64,000 nt of DNA from Sabellastarte sp. h YS-2021 (lineage: Eukaryota > Annelida > Polychaeta > Sabellida > Sabellidae): NCBI GenBank assembly GCA_964017235.1, contig OZ024933.1, positions 91,727,432-91,791,431 of the forward strand. The letters are read 5' to 3'. A model generated the notes under the pieces. It did not search any database. It was not told the DNA's origin and saw nothing but the letters and a program-made list of their open reading frames with translations. The position numbers and the translations under genes are program-made. Position 1 is the first letter of the stretch. Every line of letters starts with the position of its first letter. This document shows, piece after piece, positions 33,282 through 44,916 of this stretch.

Positions 33282-33540
33282 TCAACTAAGCTATCGGGGC
33301 CACGGTGGCAGAGTGGTAACACTCTCGCCTCCCACCTCTGCGGCCGGGGATCGATCCCAGTCATGGCCGTAAGTGGGAAAGCTGGTAGTTGCTTGCCGTT
33401 GGTCGGCAGTTTACAGTACACAACCCTAGCGAACTCTATGTACTGGTTTCCTCTGCCCTTCCAACTACCCGTCGTGATATGACCTGTACAGTGTTGAAAG
33501 CGACGTTAAACCCCAAATAAACAAAATCAACTAAGCTATC
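33282..33540 (+). repeat. tRNA-derived SINE, family B, full length
   Basis: Body 33296-33526 (231 bp), plus strand, in an intron of the DUF4806-type gene, between perfect repeats TCAACTAAGCTATC (33282-33295, 33527-33540). A box GTGGCAGAGTGGTAACAC, B box GGATCGATCC, long unique middle (TGCTTGCCGTTGGTCGGCAG) and 3' end GCGACGTTAAACCCCAAA. This is the best reference copy in the window. Confidence 0.95.
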
Positions 33541-36450
33541 ATAAAAATTTATATTTTATCCCGTAAAAAACATTTACTTATCCTTACTATACATAAATAA
33601 TAAACTAATGTTGAAAGAATGTTTCATTGTTACATTATTACTGAACTAGGTTCATATGAGGAGGCAAAGGTGAGACTAAGAAGGTCTGAAGTCATCTCAG
33701 ATTTACAGTAAGATGAAGAAGTCACAACCAAGTCGACAACAAAGTTAGTATTTGCTGATATTTTAAAATTCTTTAGAATTTTCTTCTGTGAATATAAAAT
33801 GAGTCTTTCTCATATCCTGTGCATATAATTACTATTAAAGTACTACATCCTATGAGTTTCAACCCTGAGTTACTTATTCCGCATTTCTTGCAGGTAGTAT
33901 TTCTGATATATATTAAGGTTCTGTGGATTTTTTTCTTAATTTCATAAATATGTTAAAGAGCAAGGTTTTTAACATAGCCATAGCACCATGAATTACTTAG
34001 TTTATACTCCCTTCATATAAATACTGGTACAGAAGTTTAAACAAGAGTGCAGTGGCTGGCTTTCTGCCAACCACAGAGTTGAATCTTTGGAGAGCACTGG
34101 GTGTTGACATCTGTAAAACTCTTCTATTATCGCCCAATATGCAAAACACTTGTAAAGATGTTTAGAGATTTGTGTAGTGGTATGTGTTGGGTACCAGTGG
34201 TGACCAGAAACGTGATGTGAAAGCTTTACAAATATTGGGATCATCTGTGTAACTGCGCTGTTTGAATATTGAATTTGAAAGGAGAAGACATATTTTAAAT
34301 TTGAAGTGTGGATATTATAATATTAGCAAACTGGTTTATATAATAAAGCGTGTATTGATATTTTACAAAAGAAAACTGTAAGTATTTTTATAAAATATTT
34401 ATTGATTCCGGTTAAAATAGCGAAATGCATTGCTTTGAAATATCCATGGTATACAATACGTATATTTGTTATGAAAAATGGGATAAACCTCTTGTAAAAT
34501 TGGATCCATTCATTTTTCTACCTATTTTAGAGGCTGATTTTAGAAGACTTTACAACTAACAGGTTCTTAAATTAGAGGGATACTGTAGAGGAAATAACAT
34601 ATTTGCAATTATTAAGTCATAGATAAGGTTTGATAGAAACAGAAATAAACAGTGGTAAACATGTAGAATGCAAATTAACTCACAAACTTCCATGTTGTAA
34701 ATGTTGAAAATGTAACCCTTAAGTGTCTCACAGTCAATGTTAGTACAAAATCATTGCCAGCGCATCCCCACTCATGCCAACTTTGTAAATTAATCGTCAT
34801 GTTTGATGAATGAATGAAGTCACGTGGTAACTTCTATGATGTGCAGATGATGATTTCACATTAACAGTGACTGCACGATAAACCAGTAGACGGACGAATA
34901 TGTACTTTATTGGTGATGTGCAGATGACCATTTTACATTTACACTGACTGCGCATACATTTCCATGTTTTGAAACCAACAGACAGAACCGTTAAAAAGAC
35001 TCATTTGGCTCTACAATAACAATAGCGAAGACAATAGATTGTATTACATACAGGACCTTATATAAAGTGGAAGTATTGCTAGACCGGCTTTTTATTTTAT
35101 AAAATACATCCTTAATAATACATAAAACAAAAAACTAAATGGCTGAGTGTATACTATACACCTTAAAATATTATGCAGAATTTTGATATTTAAAGGCCTA
35201 AGCAGCCCATTTGAAATCTAAGCTGCAACTCAGTACATAAATCGAATCAAAGATTCAACTAAAAATTGTACTGATCTGTGCTACTTAAGATCAGATTCAA
35301 TCCCAGTGAGGGGCACTGATGTCTTATATGTTTTTTATGTTTAAAAATTTCTGAGTTTCACAAAGACTTCTATCTTCTGACAGTGAAGATGAAATGTCAT
35401 TGCCAAAGAGACTGGTTTGTGCCACCTACAAGGATAGGGCATTTTTCATCCAAAGATAATGATAAAGCACAAGTCAGGATAAAACACCCAAAAGAAGCGG
35501 AATGCAGGTAGACTCACTTGATGTATCACAGCCAGATTTGTCACCTGACACTCCAAAGAGGCCACGAATTGATCAAGGTAAAAATGTTCAGTAAAGTAAC
35601 TTTCAGAAAAGACTGTATGTGAAAGGGTTAATAGACTGAAAGGAAAGAAAATGATTACTGACAAAAACAGGTTATTTTGTATAGATATTAACAATAAGTG
35701 TAAACCTGAATATGTTGTGATAAACCCAACTGTAGTGAAAGTGAGTCATTTAGATAAATATGGTGACCTTAAAAGTCATTTTTTTTGGATGGGAGCATAT
35801 TGTAGCTAAATTAACACAAACACCACATTTGCTGAATCCTGTAAAAATAGTTTTTCTGCAAAAAGGTCAAAAAAGGCATAACATAAAGAATATTAACTTT
35901 GATTAATATATTCTTTATCTGTTACAGTTAAATATAATCACTACTTCATTATAACAGTGTAAAGCTTCAGCAAGTAATAAGGATGAGGAAAGAGATTTAT
36001 TAAGTTCTGCCAATGCATAGAATATCTTGAAGTCTGTAAATTTATGTAGGTGGATTATAACATATTGAGAGATAAACATGTGTACTCAGCTCTTGTGGGT
36101 AAGTTTTAGTGCCAGTAAGAACATGATGTGTAAGTTGTTTGCTAAGTTTACAGAATTTCTAAGCCTTCTTGTTAATTATTTTCAGCACGAGGCATACAAA
36201 TATTTACAATTCTTGAAAGTATCCAAGAAGAACTTCTAAGAATGATACTTGTAACAGCAGTTACCCAGGATACAGAACTTCCTACTCTTTCATCAGATAT
36301 CCAGTTTGCATTGATAGACATGGAGAGCACGAGTTAGATGAAAAGCTGGACAATAAAGAAACAATGTAACAGTTGTAAGTTATTATGACTGAGAGGTTCA
36401 TAACCAATTCTGTAAATCATATACAGCTACAAACAGTAACATCACTGCGT

Positions 36451-36600
36451 AAGAGGCCTTGATGGTGCAGTGGTTGAGATGGTATTTATATCCCCCGACA
36501 AAAGATGCAGAACTGTTATTTACCAGTTTCTCCACCTGTAAATCTGCTAGTTACACAATCACTTGTGCTGTTGAAAAACCGATGTAACTGATAATACTAT
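36451..36600 (+). repeat. Old SINE-like remnant
   Basis: GAGGCCTTGATGGTGCAGTGG resembles the A-box end of family B, and TTTCTCCACCTGTAAATC to GTTGAAAAACCGATGTAAC resembles its 3' half. Strongly diverged. Confidence 0.5.
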
Positions 36601-37234
36601 CAGGGAAAGCTTTTAAAACTGTTTTAAAACTTTGTGTGTCCATTTTAAGGGCAAAAGTTAAAATTTAAAATTTTTACTTTTACTAATTCTGCTTAATCTT
36701 AATCTTTGCTGTAGAATTTCATAATTTGAATCAAGCTTGATCGTTATTTTCAAGGGCTGTGTTGAAGTGTATTAAAAATATTTTCAGGTGAAATATTTGT
36801 GAGAATATGGTGAACAAACTGTGAAGGAAACTGTTTGGCGGATTTTGCGGAAAGTGATGGACCAACAAATTGGCACTCAAGTTCAACTGGAATGGAACAA
36901 AAGGGAAGCCTGCATTTAAAGATCTCAAACGAGCAAATGTTTTATTTAGTGTTTCAGAATTCTGTATCTGGATCTTTACCTTAACTGTCTTGATGTTATA
37001 TTTATGTTTGCATTCATATCTATTGGTAATTACTTGAGAAATCAGTTAAGACTTCTTTGCGATTTTATGATGTTAGAATCTGTCAAAGGAAGAAGTGTTT
37101 TCATTCAAATTTTGAAGTGGCCCCTGCAGAAATCTTCACTTTACAAATGCTTTCTAGTTGGACTACTATCAGTTGAAATTTGATGTAGAATCTAGACTGC
37201 TTATTTCTTTTAGTGCTGACATAGGCCTACGATG

Positions 37235-38223
37235 CTACAAATGATTAAACTTTCAAATCAGCTGTGCTAGAGAAATATTCCAGAAACGAGCACCCAAAGC
37301 CTGGAGGGGATACCAGGTGTCCTGAATGTTATTGACGACATAATGACATTCTCAAAATCTCAGATGGGGAACATTCAAAAACCCTTTGACTGGTTTTACA
37401 ACATTTCCGAGATAAGGGTCTGAAAATAAACAAAAGCAAATGCAAGTTTGGAAAAGGAGAAATTGATTTTTTTTTATCAAACTGGATTCCAAGAACAAAG
37501 TATGCTGAACCTTTTTCGTCAGTTACAGACGCAAGATCATTTCTAGGAATGATCAGTATGTTGGTAGATGCATATGGTATTTTCCATATGGTGGTAGATG
37601 CATATGGTACTTTTCAGTATGTTGGTATATGCATATGGTACTTTTCCAAAGGTACATGTTTTATGTGAATTTTATCATTAATAGTAGCTAGCTGTTGCAT
37701 TTAGTTGTTTTGTTTTTTTTTTGGTAAAAAAAAAAAAATTTATTTGATGAGTGCTTCATAAATGCATGTAATTCTGAGTAAAATTAATAGTCTTGGTAAC
37801 AAGTTTGAGGTAAGTAGTATTCATCTTTAACTACAAATTAAATGCACAAATATACAAATAACTTAGATATGCACTTTGTGAAACAAGTCAGTTTATTAAT
37901 TGAGTCTTTCCATGAAGTATAAATATTTTTAGAAAAAAAAACATTCAGGTGCGAGAGAGAACAATCTACTGAGAGAAAATACTGTACAAATACTTAGACC
38001 CTGTGGTGTACAACCAACTGAAATAACCTGCCTACTGTGATTGTTTTTCAGGATTATGTAACACAAATTTGTTTTTCAACAGTAATCTTTTCATGTAAGA
38101 TCTCTACACACATGCATTATGAAACATGAATCCATTGATTGTCTGCTGATAAAATTACAGGCGGAATATAGGATGAAGCATATTGGGTGAGTGCAAAATT
38201 CCTGCCAAACATGTCTTCTATCA
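37235..38223 (+). mobile_element. Ty3/gypsy fossil 1, reverse transcriptase piece
   Basis: Recognisable Ty3/gypsy RT motifs in separate frames: GIPGVLNVIDDIMTFS and a Lys-rich INKSKCKFGKGEIDFF-type block. It appears 5'-truncated near 37235 and is heavily decayed. It contains a small tandem repeat and a low-complexity stretch and is then split by a LINE. It is the oldest element in this nest. Confidence 0.7.
37553..37645. repeat. Short tandem repeat inside gypsy fossil 1
   Basis: Three copies of a roughly 33-bp unit containing GGTAGATGCATATGGTA, or GGTATATGCATATGGTA in the last. Confidence 0.75.
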
Positions 38224-39595
38224 CAGAACCCATACGATTAAGTTAAGTTAAGTTAAAAAATTTTGGTGCTTCAACACCTTGGTGTCATACAGCACCATTA
38301 AAACTAATAAGAACATTAACTAAAATATATACAACATCAATAAATACAAGTAAAATGGAGAACTATACAAAAAACAATCAATAGAAATACAATACACTTT
38401 ACTGGTCAAAAAACCAAAACAAATGACTAGATAAGGAAAGTAAAAATAACATAGAAAATGGAAAATATAAAATATATCATAATACAATAGAATACAAATA
38501 CGACTAGACTACACAAAATAGATATATATATATCACAGACAAAACAAGAAAACTAGAAAACACACAATAACTTAACAAAAATTACGACAATACAAAATAA
38601 ATTAGATTGCTAAAATTTATAAAATAATCCACATTCTTTTAAATAATTGCATATAACTTTAATGTTTCCATATAGTAAGTCTTTTAAATTATTTATGTTT
38701 CTATAGTATTTAATTCTTGTGTCACGTAGGTCGATACAGTCTAGTAATATGTGTTTCACTGTATCAGGACAATGACATGGAATGCACCAGGGCATATCTT
38801 CACCTTTCAACAGATAACTATGGGTGAAATAAGTGTGTCCTATACGGGCTCGTGTTATAACTATTTCTTCCCTACGAGATAAATCCGTCCAAACATAAAA
38901 ATCTCCAACAGTAGGGTTTATTTGGAATAGTTTATTATCAGGACACGCATTCCATTGAGCTTGCCACTTCTGTTTAAAAACACTATTTACATTTACTTTC
39001 AAGTCTGTATAGGGGACTTTCAAGTCTAAAACATTAAAATTCAAGGCCTGTTTGGCAAGCTCATCTGCTTTTTCATTGCCCTTTATGCCTACATGACTAG
39101 GAACCCAAGCTAAAACAACTTTCTTATTTACTGAACAACAATCATTAAAAAGCTTTAAAATATCTTGAATAAAAGGATGATCACAGTTGTTGCTATCAAG
39201 AGCTTGAAGACTAGATAAAGAGTCACAAAATATGATAAAACGATCCTCATCACAATTTTTAACTATATTAAAAGCCATTTTCAGAGCCTGTAATTCAGCT
39301 GTGAATATGCTAGCATTGCCAGGAAGTCTGACCTGGGCACTGAGGCCATCAGATGTAGCAGCTGCAGCAACCCTATTTTCTGTTTTCGATCCATCAGTAT
39401 ATATAGCCCTATAGTCAGAGTAATAGCTTCTTAACTCAGCAAATAGACTTTGAAACATACAATCATCACCAAGATGTTTCTTTTGATGTGTGAGATATAA
39501 GTCTATGTGAGGTTTCTGTATAGTCCAGGGTGGGTCATCTGGCAATGACACAGTCTGAATTAGATCCAGCGGAGGACAGACCAGAACCCATACGA
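38224..39595 (-). mobile_element. 5'-truncated I/Nimb-like LINE, 1.34 kb
   Basis: Insert 38238-39581, minus strand, between perfect 14-bp repeats CAGAACCCATACGA (38224-38237, 39582-39595). The open frame at 38610-39551 covers the RNase H domain (YTDGSKTENRVAAAAT, TAELQALKMAFN, CDSLSSLQAL, HVGIKGNEKADELA) and the zinc C-terminus of ORF2. The full-length copy differs at only some positions. The tail is a TTAAG-type repeat. It lies in the Ty3/gypsy fossil. Confidence 0.93.
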
Positions 39596-40036
39596 AAACA
39601 GCTGAAGAAAGATTTAGAGTTCATGTGGATGGAACCACAAGAGAGAGCATTTAGCCAGATTGTGGACATATTAAGCAAGGAACCAATTCTCACATACTAT
39701 GATGTGAAGAAACCAGTAACTGTAAGTTGTGACGCTTCAAAATCTGGGCTTGGGGCAGTCCTTCTTCAAGATGATAAGCCCATTGTATTCGCATCCAGGT
39801 CAATGATGCAGAAGTTAGATATGGCCAAATAGAAAAAGAACTGTTGGCTGTAGTTTTTGCCATGGAAAGATTCCACTAGTTGATATGTGGGCAAAGTGTG
39901 ACAGTTGAAAGTCACCACCGTCCACTGGAAATGATAATGATGAAAAACCTGAGTGCAGCACCTCCCAGATTACAAAGGATGCTGTTAAGACTACAATGGT
40001 ACAACTTCTCATTGAAGTACAAACCAAGAAAGGAAT
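39596..40036 (+). mobile_element. Ty3/gypsy fossil 1, RNase H piece
   Basis: Resumes the element after the LINE. RT/RNase H junction motifs are seen: RAFSQIVDILSKEPILTYYD, VSCDASKSGLGAVLLQDDK and LKYKPRKEL. It ends exactly where the Helentron-like element begins. Broken, several breaks. Confidence 0.8.
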
Positions 40037-40429
40037 TAAGCGTCCCGCAAGGGACGCTTGTTTGTGTATGGGAGACCTTCAGGCTCCGCCGGCTCCGCAT
40101 TTTGTTTTCCTTATAACTCTGTAACCGTTAGGTGGATTCTTTTCAAATTTGGCAGGTTTAGGCAGTAGCCTTGGGGAATTTTTTTGAATATGCTGCAGTG
40201 ACATTTCAACCAATCAGAGAGGTCACATGACCAAAAATGTCTTTTTTCGATGGGGAAGCTTGTCCGGATGATAACTTGAAAGGAATTTTATCAATTCACC
40301 TGAAACTTGGCAAATACATTCATTCTATTAAAATCTGGAAATCATTAGATTTTGGCATTGATTGGTCAAGAAATGGCCGAGTAATTAATGATTAATTAAT
40401 CATTACGAATTTTCCAAATAAGGAAAACA

Positions 40430-41190
40430 CAAAAATGCTTATATCTCGAAAACCGTGCTAGACAGAGCGATTTCAACGAAATTTTTGACCCACAGGGTAT
40501 GGCTGCGGAGTAGTTTTCCCAATTTTCAAAAAATTTTTGTCTCGCCCAAAATGGCGGCCATTTTGAATTTTCGAAATTTTCGCAAAAATTGCAAAACACA
40601 AAAATGCTTATATCTCGAAAACCGTGCTAGATAGAGCGATTTCGACGAAATTTTTGACCCACAGGGTATGTCTGCAGAGTAGTTATCCCAATTTTGAAAA
40701 AATTTTTGTCTCGCCAAAAATGGCAGCCATTTTGAATTTTTCGCAAAAATTGCAAAACATAAAAATGCTTATATCTCGAAAATCCTGCTAGATAGAGCGA
40801 TTTTGACGAATTTTTTGACCCACAGGGTATCTCTGCAGAGTAGCCATGCCAATTTTCAAAAAAATTTTATCTCGCCAAAAATGGCGGTCAATTTGAATTT
40901 TCGAATTTTTCGCAAAATTGCAAAACATAAAAATGCTTATATCTCGAAAACCGTGCTAGATAGAGCGATTTCGACGAAATTTTTGACCCACAGGGTATCT
41001 CTGCAGAGTAGCCATGCCAATTTTCAAAAAAATTTTATCTTGCCAAAAATGGCGGCCATTTTGAATTTTCAAATTTTTGCGCAAAAATTGCAAAACACAA
41101 AAATGCTAATATTTCGAAAACCGTGCTACATAGAGCGATTTCGACGAAATTTTTGATCTTCAGGGTATCTCTGCAAAGCAGCTATCCCAA
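40430..41190. repeat. About 169-bp tandem array, left half
   Basis: AAAATGCTTATATCTCGAAA, or a close variant, recurs at about 40432, 40601, 40762, 40930 and 41099. Units include the block ATGGCGGCCATTTTGAATTTT and TTTTTGACCCACAGGGTAT. Two more units follow the satellite (about 42850-43150). Confidence 0.9.
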
Positions 41191-42800
41191 AGAGCTTTCA
41201 CTTGGTGAAGTTTCAGACCCATAGCTAATTGCTCACCTACTCAAAATGAGTAAATGCGAATTACCTCTAAAAGTATTGCAGATAGCCAATTTTTCTCAAA
41301 TAACTCATTCACCTACTTTTAGAAGAGCTTTCACTTGGTGAAGTTTCAGACCCGTAGCTAATTACTCACCTACTCAAAATGAGTAAATGCTAATTATCTC
41401 AAAAACTATTGTGGATACCCAATTATTCTCAAATAACTCATTCACCTACTTTTGGAAGAGCTTTCACATGGTGAAGTTTCAGACCCGTAGATGATTACTC
41501 ACCTACTCAAAATGAGTAAATGCGAATTATCTGTAAAAGTATTGCAGATAGCCAATTTTTCTCAAATAACTCATTCACCTACTTTTGGGAGAGCTTTCAC
41601 ATGGTGAAGTTTCAGACCCATAGCTAATTATTTACCTACACAAAATGAGTAAATGCTAATTATCTGTAAAAGTATTGCGGATACCCAGTTTTTATCAAAT
41701 AACTCATTCATCTACTTGTGGGAGAGCTTTCACATGGTGAAGTTTCAGACCCATAGCTAATTACTCACCTACTCAAAATGAGTAAATGCGAATTATCTCT
41801 AAAAGTATTGCAGATAGCCAATTTTTCTCAAATAACTCATTCACCTACTTTTAGGAGAGCTTTCACTCTGTGAAGTTTCAGACCCATAGCTAATTACTCA
41901 CCTACTCAAATGAGTAAATGCAAATTATCTCTAAAAGTATTGCAGAGAGCCAATTTTTCTCAAATAACTCATTCACCTACTTTTGCCAGAGCTTTCACTT
42001 GGTGAAGTTTCAGACCCATAGCTAATTACTCACCTACTCAAAATGAGTAAATGCGAATTATCTCTAAAAGTATTGCAGATAACCAATTTTTCTCAAATAA
42101 CTCATTCACCTACTTTTGGGAGAGCTTTCACTCTGTGAAGTTTCACACCCATAGCTAATTACTCACCTACTCAAAATGAGTAAATGCGAATTATCTCTAA
42201 AAGTATTGCAGAGAGCCAATTTTTCTCAAATAACTCATTCACCTACTTTTGGCAGAGCTTCCACTTGGTGAAGTTTCAGACCCATAGCTAATTATTCACC
42301 TACTCAAAATGAGTAAATGTGAATTATCTCTAAAAGTATTGCAGATAGCCAATTTTTCTCAAATAACTCATTCACCTACTTTTGGGAGAGCTTTCACTCT
42401 GTGAAGTTTCACACCCATAGCTAATTACTCACCTACTCAAAATGAGTAAATGCGAATTATCTCTAAAAGTATTGCAGAGAGCCAATTTTTCTCAAATAAC
42501 TCATTCACCTACTTTTGGCAGAGCTTTCACTTGGTGAAGTTTCAGACCCATAGCTAATTATTCACCTACTCAAAATGGGTAAATGTGAATTATCTCTAAA
42601 AGTATTGCAGATAGCCAATTTTTCTCAAATAACTCATTCACCTACTTTTGGCAGAGCTTTCACATGGTGAAGTTTCAGATCCATAGCTAATTACTCACCT
42701 ACTCAAAATGAGTAAATGCGAATTATCTCTTAATAGTATTGCAGATAGCCAATTTTTCTCAAATAACTCATTCACCTACTTTTGGAAGAGCTTTCACAAA
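41191..42800. repeat. 133-bp satellite array, 12 copies
   Basis: AGAGCTTTCAC recurs every 133 bp (41191, 41324, 41457 and on). Each unit holds TGAAGTTTCAGACCC, CACCTACTCAAAATGAGTAA and AAATAACTCATTCACCTAC. Copies are very alike and alternate in a few sites, which suggests higher-order duplication. Unit and flanking 169-bp repeat share no obvious sequence. Confidence 0.95.
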
Positions 42801-43300
42801 CGAAAATGAAAAATTGTGAATATCTCGGAAAAGCTATTTCTTCTGCTTTAATGCTCGGCGGGAGATACACACCGCGGCAGTGGTCTTGACAAAAATTTTT
42901 GTCTCCCCAAAAATAGTGGCCATTTTGAATTTTCAAAGTTTTTGCAAAACACAAAAATGCTTATATCTCGAAAACCGTGCTATATGGAGCAAACTCAACA
43001 AAATTTTTGACCTGCTGGGTATCTCTGCAGAGTAGCCATGCCAATTTTCAAAATATTTTTGTCTCGCCAAATATAGTGGACATTTTGAATTTTTTAATTT
43101 TTTGCAAAACACAAAAATGCTTGTATCTTGAAAACCGTGCTAGATAGAGCAGACTGCGCTGACTTTGGTTACCACAACAGTATAAGGCTAGAAACGAAGC
43201 ATTTTCTTAATACTTTACCACTCACCTTTATATCCTTTTCGGGACGCTTTGTTTTTGCTATGCAAAAACATTATCTTTTTTTTGCGAGCGATCCTCTAGT

Positions 43301-44574
43301 TAGTCATAGCAGACACATTGTCCAGGGCTTATACATCAGACTCTGACAGTACAATGGAAGAAGATGTCAGACAACATGTGCTTACAGTGGCAGAGAACAT
43401 GCCAGTTGAAGCCAGCAGACTTCAGAGTATCAAAACTGCAACCACTTGAGATGAAGATCAATGTCAGTTGCAAAACATAATTCTGAATGGATGGCCTGAT
43501 AATAAATCAAATGTACCATTGGAACTACATGAGTATTGGAGCTGTAGGGATGAGTTATCAGTAGCAGATGGTCTCATATTGAGAGGAGACAGAATTGTCA
43601 TTCAATGGGAATTGCGCTCAACCATGCTAAGGCTACTCCATGTTGGACATTTTGGTGTTGAAAAAACAATCAGAAAAGCCAGAGGAGCAGTGTGTTGGCC
43701 TAGTATTGATTCTCAGATCACGGATTTTGAAGTGTGATACATGCCTCTCACATAGATGTGCCAATCAACAGAGCGAACCATTGCTACAGCATGAAATTCC
43801 AGATGGCCCCTTGGCAAAAAGTAGCAACAGATCTATTCCAATGCAATCGAAAAGATTATGTCCTAGTTGTAGACTATTACAGTCGATACTTTGAGGTAGC
43901 ACAACCGTACAGTACAAAAAGTACCACAGTTACCAACAACATTAAAGCTATGTTTGAAAGACACGGCATTCCACTGAAACTCATGTCAGATGGTGCATCT
44001 CAGTATAGTTCATCTGAATTTGCAGATTTTGCCGAGCAGTGAATATTTGAACATGTGGCTTTATCACCATACCATCGCCAAAACACTCCACAGTAATCAA
44101 GATTCATTACTTGCCATCTTGGAGTATAGAAACACACCAACCAATGACATTGTTTCACCCGCTGAACTGCTGATGAGCAGGAACTTAAATTCACTTCTTT
44201 CTACAACACAAAAGAAGCTGAGACCTACACCGAAGCCACAGCAAGCTACCAAAGCTAGAATGCTAAGGAGGCAGAAAAAGCAAAAACAGTACAATGATGA
44301 ACAAAACCCCTAAAAGACATTAGATATGGAGAAAGAGTTCGGATACTTCAACAACAGAAATGGCAACCAGCTTTTGTGAAAGAGAAAATGGATTCTCCAC
44401 GTTCATACATACTGGAAACACCTGGTGGTAGTCAATACAGACGCAACCGATCACACATTCACAAATCTAATGAGAGTGCCCAAGCTGAAAAAATGGATAG
44501 CAATGTGACCAATACAATAGAGCAAAACTGTGGGGAAAATCACTCTGTCAAACAAAGGATAAAACTGATATTTC
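43301..44574 (+). mobile_element. Ty3/gypsy fossil 1, integrase region
   Basis: After the Helentron-like element the coding resemblance continues with the pol tether and integrase: a His/Cys zinc region (HVGHFGVEKTIRKARG), then DDE core motifs VATDLFQCNRKDYVLVVDYY and HGIPLKLMSDGASQY, then a C-terminal basic region. Most of it (43401 on) is repeated at 44917. Broken. Confidence 0.85.
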
Positions 44575-44916
44575 ATTGCGTTAATACATCTTACCTAACA
44601 GACGATAGCTATTGTCCGGCGCCAGCCGGTCCCGCCAAACGCCAGAAAAAGATGTCCTGAGTTTCACCTCCGGCCGGACCGGCACCCTACAATCCACTCG
44701 CCAGGTGGCCTAGTTCCTGCTTTATTCGCCAGAGGGACGTGATGTTATAGCATCTTTTTCGTTTGGCGCGAAGAGGAAGTTTTGTGTTTTTCACAAATAT
44801 TTTAAAGTTGGATATTTCTTCAGTTCATTACAGTTTTGTGTACTCAGGTTTTGTCTATGGATATTTTAACTATCATGGCATCACCTGGACAAAGAAAGGG
44901 AGCGTGCGGCCATATT
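44575..44916 (+). mobile_element. Orphan left end of DIRS copy 2 (fossil)
   Basis: Terminal repeat ATTGCGTTAATACATC and about 340 bp of DIRS sequence, ending abruptly at the duplication junction. Same as 46091-46432. Confidence 0.9.

Larger units (their letters stand above)
32710..36960 (+). pseudogene. DUF4806-type host gene, five exon-like blocks, probably decayed
   Basis: Exon 1 (acceptor at 32709 or 32734, donor 32906) reads VVPDGWLHGQDVCLWPSYKS and PGDSWKKYKVRNLYT, the usual N-terminal domain of DUF4806 proteins. Exon 2 (33650-33743) reads SYEEAKVRLRRSEVISDLQ and then an in-frame TAA. Exon 3 (35384-35577) begins SEDEMSLPKR and ends SPDTPKRPRID, with stops and a frame change between. Exon 4 (36186-36374) has FTILESIQEELLRMI and a frame change before ELDEKLDN. 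Exon 5 (36788-36960) has GEQTVKETVWRILRKVMDQQ and NWNGTKGKPAFKDLKRANV, the DUF4806 C-terminus. Donor and acceptor sites are mostly good. Function of the family is unknown. An active gene with different exon limits is less likely. Confidence 0.7.
40037..43300 (+). mobile_element. Helentron-like non-autonomous element, copy 2, with nested satellite
   Basis: About 3.26 kb with no coding sequence. The 5' end has a perfect hairpin at 40038-40059 (stem AAGCGTCCC, loop GCAA); the 3' end has TTTTCGGGACGCTTTG and GCGAGCGATCCTCTAGT. The flanking gypsy sequence joins cleanly as GGAAT and TAGTCATAGCAG, so the element sits between T and T without a duplication, as reported for Helentrons. The core is a roughly 169-bp array on both sides of a 133-bp satellite. 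The same ends occur at 11610-12779. No Rep/helicase gene is present. Confidence 0.7.

Noticed and set aside
33296-33360. Possible tRNA gene
   Set aside because: A and B boxes are those of a SINE head with target repeats and a SINE body; no separate tRNA fold and terminator.
40803-41156. 117-codon ORF with repeated SLQSSHANFQKNF
   Set aside because: It is an open frame through the 169-bp tandem array; the peptide repeat mirrors the DNA repeat.
41191-42800. Regular repeats that might suggest a CRISPR array
   Set aside because: Units are contiguous 133-bp satellite copies without unique spacers, in animal DNA.
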